Source of the DNA: Acinetobacter calcoaceticus ANC 3811
GTDB lineage: Bacteria > Pseudomonadota > Gammaproteobacteria > Pseudomonadales > Moraxellaceae
Assembly: GCF_000399665.1 (NCBI RefSeq)
Contig: NZ_KB976986.1
Span: forward strand, 1,678,773 to 1,742,772
Length of the DNA stretch: 64,000 bases
Reading direction: 5' to 3'
Below the pieces are notes generated by a model. The model did not search any database and was not told where the DNA came from. It saw only the letters and a list, made by a program, of their open reading frames with translations. A program made the translations under genes and the position numbers. This document shows, in pieces, positions 57,579 to 64,000 of the stretch; the first letter of the stretch is position 1; each line of letters starts with the position of its first letter.

Positions 57579-58196
57579 GTGAGCGGTCTTTTAGTCTTTA
57601 TAACAATTGCATTTCTTACCCTATTAAGCCCCGGCCCAGGTGTTTTATTTACTGTCACAAATTCAATCAATTATGGTGTTAAAACCGCTTTATTCGGTAT
57701 TAGCGGCTTAATTATTGGTATGTTTGTAATTGCTGTAATTTCCGCTAGTGGTGTAGGTCTTATTATTACGAGTAACCCTACTATTTTTACGGTTTTAAAA
57801 TTTATTGGTGCATTTTATTTAATGTATCTAGGATATAAAAACTTCAGTAAAAAAACGCCATCGCAAGATTTAATCACTAATCAGCAAAGCGATAAGGATG
57901 TAAGTAAATCTAAACTCTTTTATCAAGGCCTCCTCGCATCATTGCTTAACCCAAAAACCATCGTGTTTTTTATCGCTTTATTCCCACAATTCATTGATAT
58001 AAAGAAAGAAATTTTAACTCAGTTTTTAGTTCTATCTTTAACCTTTTGTTTTATTGGTTTCTTAATTCATTTGGTCTATGCAAATTTCTCTTCAATTTTT
58101 AAAGAAAAGATGTTGGCTGGGAATAATTTTTCTATACTCAATAAAGTCAGTGGAGCTGTTTTCTTTTTACTTGCAATTTTACTCATCGCACAATAA
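57579..58196 (+). CDS. LysE-family amino-acid exporter
   Basis: A 205-residue membrane protein with six hydrophobic segments. LTLLSPGPGVLFTVTNSINYGVKTALFGISG is the LysE/RhtB signature near the N-terminus. GTG start with AGGA ten bases before. Probable export of an amino acid or homoserine lactone; substrate unknown. Followed by a terminator. Confidence 0.88.
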   Translation: MSGLLVFITIAFLTLLSPGPGVLFTVTNSINYGVKTALFGISGLIIGMFVIAVISASGVGLIITSNPTIFTVLKFIGAFYLMYLGYKNFSKKTPSQDLITNQQSDKDVSKSKLFYQGLLASLLNPKTIVFFIALFPQFIDIKKEILTQFLVLSLTFCFIGFLIHLVYANFSSIFKEKMLAGNNFSILNKVSGAVFFLLAILLIAQ

Positions 58197-58216
58197 ATCA
58201 TTATTTTTCAGAAGTA

Positions 58217-58261
58217 TGCTTTAAAAGCCTTAACTCATGATTAGACTTTTAAAGCATTTTT
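58217..58261 (+). terminator. Terminator of the LysE-type gene
   Basis: TGCTTTAAAAG pairs with CTTTTAAAGCA around an 18-base loop and is followed by TTTTTA. Confidence 0.7.
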
Positions 58262-58294
58262 ATTATTCAGCATCTTTTCATCTAATTACAATTT

Positions 58295-58840
58295 TTACAA
58301 CGACACTCTGTTTAAAACCCATCCATAAAAGAAGTCTTCATAGTTTGGGTTCTTCTCCGTAATTTCGATATAATGCTGCCCTTGCATAATATTTAAAACG
58401 CGTAGTAATACCGTTTCTCCATCTTTATTACGCCTATTCAAATATGTACTCAATGCTTGAAACGTCAGAGGCCCATATTGTCCATCTAAAGCAAGATTTG
58501 GCCAGCCCTCTTCACCCTGCTTATTTAGCAGATTTAAAGCACGTTGCAACAAAGGCTTGGTAAAGCTGACTCCGCAATTTATAGCCGTATCAAATAACTC
58601 TTCTGCAATAGCTGGGCTAATTTCATTGATCTGGTCAAATTGGGGCTCAAACCAATATTGTTTCTTATAAATAGATTTGGCCACAGCTAATGGTAAATCG
58701 TGCATATCACCCTCATAGCCTTGTGATCGAGCGACTGCCTCTGTAATGCCAAATTTGGTAGCATGCCCATGGTCTGATGGATGATTAATATATCCACCTT
58801 CTCTGTTTATGATTGCTTCTAAGTACTGGTCAATATTCAT
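58295..58840 (-). CDS. Phage-type endolysin, glycoside hydrolase family 108
   Basis: A 181-residue muramidase. The catalytic region is NREGGYINHPSDHGHATKFGIT (Glu14 as the general acid; the family's usual GG-x-T is HAT here). The C-terminal putative peptidoglycan-binding part begins about residue 100. No signal peptide, so release needs the holin-like protein encoded just upstream. Last of the prophage-type genes on this strand. Confidence 0.85.
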   Translation of the reverse strand: MNIDQYLEAIINREGGYINHPSDHGHATKFGITEAVARSQGYEGDMHDLPLAVAKSIYKKQYWFEPQFDQINEISPAIAEELFDTAINCGVSFTKPLLQRALNLLNKQGEEGWPNLALDGQYGPLTFQALSTYLNRRNKDGETVLLRVLNIMQGQHYIEITEKNPNYEDFFYGWVLNRVSL

Positions 58841-58868
58841 TTTATTTTACCTATATCATTGAAACCGT

Positions 58869-59258
58869 TTAGCTATTTTGCAGATCATCTTTCGCTTTTT
58901 TTAAGTCTTTCATGACTTCCACAATCGTTTTACCTTCTTGTTTATTGATGAAGTTAAATACCCATCTCACAATCGCCCAACCCGGTAAACCGCAAATAAA
59001 GAAGAATCCACATAGTGTGATCATTCCCCAAATGTCCGATACCCATTCATGTAAATTCCATTTCATGATAATAAATGAGCCACCTGTTAAGCTTGAAACC
59101 ACTGTACATATCAGTCCCACAATCCATTCTTGCGGTGAGCGAGGGAAACGCATCATCAACACAACTGCGACAACTAAACTGACTGCCAAAGCCACCATAA
59201 TTGCGATGCTATAAAAATTTAAAAATGTGGTTAATCCACTCGTTGGAACTGCTTTCAT
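58869..59258 (-). CDS. Holin-like phage membrane protein
   Basis: A 129-residue protein with three or four hydrophobic segments (about 14-36, 47-63, 74-99) and a charged C-terminal tail (KDLKKAKDDLQNS). It lies 28 bases upstream of the endolysin, the usual holin position. Its family is not certain, so the role is inferred from context. Confidence 0.6.
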   Translation of the reverse strand: MKAVPTSGLTTFLNFYSIAIMVALAVSLVVAVVLMMRFPRSPQEWIVGLICTVVSSLTGGSFIIMKWNLHEWVSDIWGMITLCGFFFICGLPGWAIVRWVFNFINKQEGKTIVEVMKDLKKAKDDLQNS

Positions 59259-59468
59259 AATCTTGTCCTGCTTTAAAGGGTAAAACTTGAAAACTCGCCA
59301 CTCTTACCAGCTTGCTGTTTTTCAGGTTTTATCAATACCCTTAGTTTTCTTTATTACAGTCAATAAAAAACACTAACGCTTTTTTAACCGCGCTAAATCG
59401 CAAGACGAACTTATCCTTGACCCCATATTTCAGGGGTCCAAGAAAGAATGTTTGTATGCTAAAGCCTG

Positions 59469-59723
59469 TTAGTGTGCACTGTTTAAGGCTTGTTCAATCA
59501 ACTCAATCACGGTGATTGCACCTATCGCTTTTTGCATAGAGACTTGATCATCGAATTCGAATGCATCATCTTCAAGCTCACTTGCAATTTGCCTTGCCTC
59601 TTCAAGTGCCCTTTTTATTTTTTGTACCTTGTATTTGTTTACGTCTTTTGCAATTGTTGGGGCATATCCTCCACGTTTTGCATTTTTAAGTTGTTTAGCT
59701 CTGTTCTGCATTGCTGTAGTCAT
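59469..59723 (-). CDS. Small charged hypothetical protein, prophage region
   Basis: An 84-residue helical protein: basic N-terminus (RAKQLKNAKRGG) and acidic middle (ASELEDDAFEFDD). Not recognised. Separated from the holin-like gene by 210 bases. Confidence 0.5.
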   Translation of the reverse strand: MTTAMQNRAKQLKNAKRGGYAPTIAKDVNKYKVQKIKRALEEARQIASELEDDAFEFDDQVSMQKAIGAITVIELIEQALNSAH

Positions 59724-60088
59724 TCACTATCTCCAACTCACACGTTTAGTCAGGTATCTTTATCGTTTGTTATTCTTGAAGTTTTGATCCATTCTTTGAG
59801 CAATATAGCTAAGCTATGACTACAAATGTGTGTTCAAAACGTTTCATCTGATGCAACAAACATAAATAACTAAACGGTATGCATTTAAAGCATTAATTTA
59901 AAAATAAATATTTCCTTTTCTAAAATTGTAAAAAAGTATGAAAGTACTTAAATTTAAGCTTTTTTCGCACTTTAATTTTTTGACCAAAAAGTTCAAATAA
60001 GGCTTTGCCGTATATCGGAAACTTTTGTTAGGACTCACAATCTTTGCTAAATTCTTCATGTTCTTGATACCCTTTATCGACGAACATT
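59724..60088. other. Gene-free stretch in prophage remnant
   Basis: No coding frame. The right part leads into an orphan plus-strand terminator, so it may encode a small RNA. Confidence 0.35.
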
Positions 60089-60119
60089 AAGCCTGATCCA
60101 CGGAATCGGGCTTTTTTTT
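60089..60119 (+). terminator. Orphan rho-independent terminator
   Basis: AAGCCTGAT pairs with ATCGGGCTT (one G-T) around seven bases, followed by eight T. No plus-strand protein gene lies upstream within 1.8 kb. Confidence 0.8.
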
Positions 60120-60299
60120 ATTCCAATTTTTGTTTTGATAGCCTACTTGTAAATAATAATTGAGCTATCTCCGTTTTATTTTGCCTCTTATAGAAACAAA
60201 ATAAATTTAGCTTCCATCTCAATACGTTGATAAGCCTATAAATAGAGTCTCAAACTCTACTTAAACTTTATCTATTCATTTGAAGATATAACTGATATT

Positions 60300-60360
60300 A
60301 TAACTATAGTTATTATTAGTCAATAACTATAGTTGTTTTACTAGATATAACTTTAGTTAT
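60300..60360. promoter_or_regulatory. Three evenly spaced operators before the CI-like repressor
   Basis: ATAACTATAGTTAT (60300-60313), ATAACTATAGTTGT (60323-60336) and ATAACTTTAGTTAT (60347-60360) are palindromic and start 23 and 24 bases apart, about two helical turns. This is the layout of a lambdoid-type autoregulated operator, 33 bases before the repressor ATG. Confidence 0.8.
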
Positions 60361-60392
60361 ATATTTGTTATAAGTTTGCTGGTGTAACCATT

Positions 60393-61064
60393 ATGGCTCT
60401 TAAAGATCGTTTAAAAGATTCCAGAATTAAAGCGAAGAAAACTCAGGCTGAAGTAGCAGAAGCAGTCAAAATGTCTCAGCCTGCCTACCAAGCTTTAGAG
60501 TCTGGGAAAAATTTAAAATCTGCGTTTCTTCCACTCATTGCCCAATTTTTAGGTGTAGATGGTTATTGGTTAACGACTGGAAATACAGAAGACTCTTTTA
60601 AAGAAAGTGATGTATTTAGTCCTACTGTTGTGAGTGCTGAATCCTCCGATCAATATGCCTGGATTGAAGTAGTAGAAGCTAGTTTTTCTTGTGGTACAGG
60701 TGAGTCGATCGAGTTCCACTTCGATGCAATTAATGGAAAAATTCCTTTTCCTGCTTCATTCTTTAAAGAAAAAAGAGTTGCTCAAGAGTGCATGCGCATT
60801 ATTAAGGCTAAAGGCGATAGCATGACAGACTACATTAAAGATGGAGATTTAGTCGGTATTGATATATCTCAAACCGAAGTGATTGATGGCGAGATTTATG
60901 CGGTTTACTTTGCAGGCGAAGGGATGATCAAGCAAATTTTTAAAGAAGCAGATGGTTCTTTAATTTTGCATAGTTTAAATGAAAAATTTAGAGACCGACG
61001 TGTAACCGAAGAAAATGGAAAGAACTTTAAGGTCATGGGTCGTCAATTCTGGCGAGCGGGTTAA
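60393..61064 (+). CDS. CI-like phage repressor (XRE HTH + S24 LexA-like peptidase)
   Basis: A 223-residue protein. Residues 8-65 are an XRE helix-turn-helix (TQAEVAEAVKMSQPAYQALESGK). The C-terminal S24 domain has KAKGDSMTDYIKDGDLVGI with the catalytic Ser and a Lys in GEIYAVYFAGEGMIKQIF, so RecA-stimulated self-cleavage is likely. It is adjacent to three operator palindromes. No integrase or structural genes follow, so it is a survivor of a decayed prophage. Confidence 0.88.
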   Translation: MALKDRLKDSRIKAKKTQAEVAEAVKMSQPAYQALESGKNLKSAFLPLIAQFLGVDGYWLTTGNTEDSFKESDVFSPTVVSAESSDQYAWIEVVEASFSCGTGESIEFHFDAINGKIPFPASFFKEKRVAQECMRIIKAKGDSMTDYIKDGDLVGIDISQTEVIDGEIYAVYFAGEGMIKQIFKEADGSLILHSLNEKFRDRRVTEENGKNFKVMGRQFWRAG

Positions 61065-61157
61065 TTTAGTTATAAATATAATTAAAATAATAATTCTATA
61101 GATTTGGTATGTTTTTGCTTTTTATAACTTTAATTGTTTTTATCTATGTAGATATAA

Positions 61158-61191
61158 AAAAACCTATCTCCTTTACAAGAGATAGGTTTTT
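61158..61191. terminator. Bidirectional terminator
   Basis: AAAAACCTATCTC pairs with GAGATAGGTTTTT around eight bases, between convergent genes. Confidence 0.85.
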
Positions 61192-61214
61192 AGCTTTAAG
61201 GCTAAACATTTTTA

Positions 61215-61448
61215 TCAACAATACGCAGTTAAACGATAAAGCTGATTAAATCCAGCGTAGAAGCTTTTACCATCTTGGTTTAATTCGATTTCTTCACCAG
61301 ATTGTAGTTGAATTTTCTTACCAACTTCGACCCAACGATAACCATCTTGAGAGTTTTGCTTACGCACATGAGGAACAATCCTCACATTAATCTCATTACC
61401 ATTTACGGATGTGGCAATTAGCCACTCATTTACTATATTCACAATCAT
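61215..61448 (-). CDS. Small hypothetical protein, prophage region
   Basis: A 77-residue beta-rich protein (VNEWLIATSVNGNEINVRIVP, a possible start of a small barrel). Not recognised. Convergent with the CI-like gene and next to tRNA-fMet. Confidence 0.55.
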   Translation of the reverse strand: MIVNIVNEWLIATSVNGNEINVRIVPHVRKQNSQDGYRWVEVGKKIQLQSGEEIELNQDGKSFYAGFNQLYRLTAYC

Positions 61449-61621
61449 TCACTCATCACTGAGCTCATGTGATTTGACGGTATTTAATTAGAACACTAGA
61501 TTTAAGGTATGGACAGTCAGTCTAGAATTTAATATTTAGCTTGATATAGGGTTATTTATAAGCTAATGCTTTTCATAATTTTCGCATCATGAAAAGTGGT
61601 ACATCACAGAGCATAATATTT

Positions 61622-61698
<77 letters not shown>

Positions 61699-61953
61699 CT
61701 AGGAAGTAAGCTTTATACGCCTATATATTTCATAAAGCAAACTCTATTTTTCAATCCATTGTAATTCATCAGATTTATATTTTTTAATTAAGATTATCTT
61801 TTTAACTAGCTAGTGATTAATAAGCTCAATTTAAAATTAAACTTTTGAATTGTTGTATTTATTTTAAACAGAACCCTAAATTCACAGACAACAATTGCCT
61901 TGGGTGGGCTGCTTTTTATACTATCTAGGTTAGTCTTTTAATGTTTAGTTCGT

Positions 61954-63219
61954 ATGTCTGAACCTCAGTTTTCCCTTAGTGAATATCTCGGCACAGTTCA
62001 GGAAGTCATACGTTTGGCTTTTGATGAGCCAGTCTGGGTAAAAGTAGAGATTCGAAATTTAAATATTAAAGGCGGCCATTACTATTTAGAGCTTGCAGAA
62101 AAAGATGCAGAGACTGATAAAGTCATTGCCAGTTGTAAGGCCACCATCTGGAAATTTTCGGCAAGTAAAATCGTTTTAAAGTTTGAACGCGAAACAGGTA
62201 TTGAGATTTCAAGCGACCTAAATGTTCTCATTAAAATTAGAGCACGCTTTGATCCTCAATATGGATTTTCAGTCAATATAGAAGAGATCGACTCAAGCTT
62301 TACCTTAGGTGAAATTGCTAAACGTTATCAGCAAATTATTGAGCGACTCACACAAGAAGGTTTAATTCATAAAAATAAACTTCTCCCTACTCCTTTTGAT
62401 ATTCAAAATGTTTTAGTCATTGCTCCTCAAAATGCTGCGGGCCTAGGTGACTTTAAAAAAGATGCCGATGCTCTAGAGAGAAATGGTGTTTGCCATTTTG
62501 TGTATCACACCGCTACTTTTCAAGGGAACACCGCTGCAACTAGCTTGATTGAATCTTTAGGTTCGGGTTTAAGACAATGGGCCAGCACATTTAAATTTCC
62601 ACCAGACTTGATTGTAATTATTCGTGGTGGCGGGTCTGTCAATGATTTGGCTTATTTAAATGATTATGAACTTGCGGCCCTACTCTGCAAACGCACTGTA
62701 CCCATTTGGGTCGGTATTGGTCATGAAAAAGACCGTACCATTCTTGATGAAATTGCCCATCGTTCATTCGACACGCCAAGTAAAGTAATTGCGGGTATTC
62801 GCAACCATATTGTTGAACGTGTACAAGAAGCCGTCGATAGTCTGCAAACCATTAAGCTCCTTTCGCAGCATCAAATTACGACTTATCAAAGCAAAAATGA
62901 CCAGCTACTTCATCAAATTAAATCTTCGGCCCAAGGTCAACTTAACTCGGCACATCGCCTGCTTGACCAAATAAAAGAACGTATTCAGTTTAGTTCACAG
63001 CAACAAGTTAAATTTTCATTAGCTCAAATTGAATCTTTAATGAAAGAAGTCCTTTTACAAAATCCGAAACAGGTTCAAGCCAAAGGCTATGCAATTGTTA
63101 GATCAGAAGGAAAGGCAATTCGCTCTATACATCAAATTTCAAACCCAGCCATTGCGATTGAAATGCAAGATGGTGTGATTGAAGCCAATATTACACAGGT
63201 AATTCCAAATGAAGAATGA
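61954..63219 (+). CDS. xseA: Exodeoxyribonuclease VII large subunit XseA
   Basis: A 421-residue nuclease subunit. The N-terminal OB fold (FSLSEYLGTVQEVI, VKVEIRNLNIKGGHYYLEL) is followed by the catalytic core with DLIVIIRGGGSVNDLAYLND and GIGHEKDRTILDEIAHRSFDTPS. C-terminal coiled coil about 280-370. It degrades single-stranded DNA with XseB. The stop overlaps xseB by 11 bases. Confidence 0.95.
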   Translation: MSEPQFSLSEYLGTVQEVIRLAFDEPVWVKVEIRNLNIKGGHYYLELAEKDAETDKVIASCKATIWKFSASKIVLKFERETGIEISSDLNVLIKIRARFDPQYGFSVNIEEIDSSFTLGEIAKRYQQIIERLTQEGLIHKNKLLPTPFDIQNVLVIAPQNAAGLGDFKKDADALERNGVCHFVYHTATFQGNTAATSLIESLGSGLRQWASTFKFPPDLIVIIRGGGSVNDLAYLNDYELAALLCKRTVPIWVGIGHEKDRTILDEIAHRSFDTPSKVIAGIRNHIVERVQEAVDSLQTIKLLSQHQITTYQSKNDQLLHQIKSSAQGQLNSAHRLLDQIKERIQFSSQQQVKFSLAQIESLMKEVLLQNPKQVQAKGYAIVRSEGKAIRSIHQISNPAIAIEMQDGVIEANITQVIPNEE

Positions 63220-63403
63220 AGAGTTAACGTTTAAAGACGGCCATGACATTTTGAAAAAAAATGCCGAATTACTTGAGTCTCAAGAAAGCCCCGATATTGA
63301 TAATTTAATGAAGATTGTTGAAGAATCTATAACTGCTTATAAAGCGTGTAAAACACGTATTGAAGCCGTTCAGCAAGCTTTAGATGAAACATTTAAAGAA
63401 TAA
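63209..63403 (+). CDS. xseB: Exodeoxyribonuclease VII small subunit XseB
   Basis: A 64-residue helical protein that pairs with XseA. The family pattern L-x-x-G-x-x-L-x-ESL is partly kept (DNLMKIVEESITAYKACKTRIEAVQ). It begins 11 bases inside xseA, as is typical, and is followed by a terminator. Confidence 0.85.
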   Translation: MKNEELTFKDGHDILKKNAELLESQESPDIDNLMKIVEESITAYKACKTRIEAVQQALDETFKE

Positions 63404-63415
63404 AATGCAAAGAAA

Positions 63416-63451
63416 AAGCCCATTCCTACTTCTCATTGAAGGAATGGGCTT
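63416..63451 (+). terminator. Terminator-like hairpin after xseB
   Basis: AAGCCCATTCCT pairs with AGGAATGGGCTT around 12 bases; T tract is weak on the plus strand but an A tract upstream would serve the minus strand. Confidence 0.65.
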
Positions 63452-63668
63452 AGTGAAAACCACTTAGTCCTGAAATGCAAAAATGTGGATTAGGTCACAC
63501 TTTTGCAAAAAGCATAGTCCCACAACTTATTTGGATCTTCAATATTTTAATTGTGTCTATTACGTAGTTTGGCTCTATTTTCAGCACACTTCTAACTAAA
63601 AGTTCGCCGATGAAAATCACACTCAATACATATTCTACTTTTAGTTATTTTCAAATATGTTTTAAAAG

Positions 63669-63887
63669 CTATTCCTCGCTGAATGCTCCAATCAATTGAT
63701 AAATTTTACCGTCTTTAGGGTTTTCATAGAGCAAATCCATGTTAGGCAAAATAATGTCATCATCAATTTCAATATGTTCAACACTTTTATGAAGTTCAAG
63801 GGCGTGGTCATTCATAGGTCGAACTTTTGCCAAAGCAATCGTTTCTTGGTTAAACTGGTCCTTAATAATTACTTTTAATCTTTTCAT
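63669..63887 (-). CDS. Small hypothetical protein
   Basis: A 72-residue acidic protein (KRLKVIIKDQFNQETIALAKVRP, then HIEIDDDIILPNMDLLYENPKDGK). AGGAG lies upstream of the ATG. Not recognised. The remaining 113 bases to the right edge show nothing clear. Confidence 0.55.
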   Translation of the reverse strand: MKRLKVIIKDQFNQETIALAKVRPMNDHALELHKSVEHIEIDDDIILPNMDLLYENPKDGKIYQLIGAFSEE

Positions 63888-64000
63888 AAAAATCTCCTGA
63901 AAATTAAAATTTTTAATATAAATATTGGTTTAAGTTTAAAATGAGCTAATCGCTGAATAGCTGATTGGCATAGCAAAAAAAGTTAAAATAAATGCAGCCG

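Overview
The window looks like chromosome from Acinetobacter, most likely the A. baumannii/calcoaceticus complex. It is AT-rich, with a complete phenylacetate (paa) cluster, Acinetobacter-style MutS, Lpt and Kds proteins, a U-starting initiator tRNA, and several short secreted proteins whose look I associate with this genus. The species is an inference from gene content, not from a search.

Layout. 1-1773: an AT-rich three-gene defence-type operon cut by the left edge. It reads as an ABC-three-component (ABC-3C) system: nuclease-like effector, middle component, and the first 32 codons of the ABC ATPase. 1947-15684: paaABCDEFGHJK-XY-I on the minus strand with paaZ divergent, giving the whole aerobic CoA-dependent route from phenylacetate to acetyl-CoA and succinyl-CoA plus its repressor. 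15853-18058: divergent MFS exporter and LysR regulator. 18331-26766: mutS, a frameshifted acetyltransferase, ferredoxin fdxA, an M15 peptidase lipoprotein, a GNAT enzyme, an O-methyltransferase, a tandem universal stress protein, a hexapeptide acyltransferase and a YigZ-like protein. 26859-31719: a type I secretion operon (TolC, ABC exporter, HlyD adaptor) with no substrate gene beside it. 31927-35326: kdsD-kdsC-lptC-lptA-lptB for Kdo synthesis and LOS transport. 35525-37085: cysS and tRNA-Gly(GCC). 37.1-40.0 kb: an AT-rich islet behind the tRNA with a sialyltransferase-like protein, a TolA-like lipoprotein and a decayed TonB-like gene.

40.1-50.8 kb holds an HxlR regulator with a divergent MFS pump, a DUF347 membrane protein, an MscS channel, a tight operon of acyl-CoA dehydrogenase-like, PIG-L deacetylase, methyltransferase and GT2 genes, a COG3687 hydrolase and a TetR regulator. 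50.98-51.54 kb holds two copies of a structured RNA unit with consensus promoters. The downstream one has the layout of phage P1/P7 C4 antisense RNA, including two complementary blocks to the ribosome-binding site of a following small ORF. 51.6-58.2 kb contains housekeeping and metabolic genes (methyltransferase, Lrp regulator, proC-like, cold-shock protein, lipid A acyltransferase, LysE exporter). 58.3-61.5 kb is a prophage remnant (GH108 endolysin, holin-like protein, CI/S24 repressor with three evenly spaced operators) next to the initiator tRNA-fMet. xseA-xseB and a small unknown gene close the window.

The best candidates for poorly described biology are the ABC-3C operon at the left edge, the duplicated C4-like antisense RNA module, and the acyl-CoA dehydrogenase/PIG-L/methyltransferase/GT2 operon.
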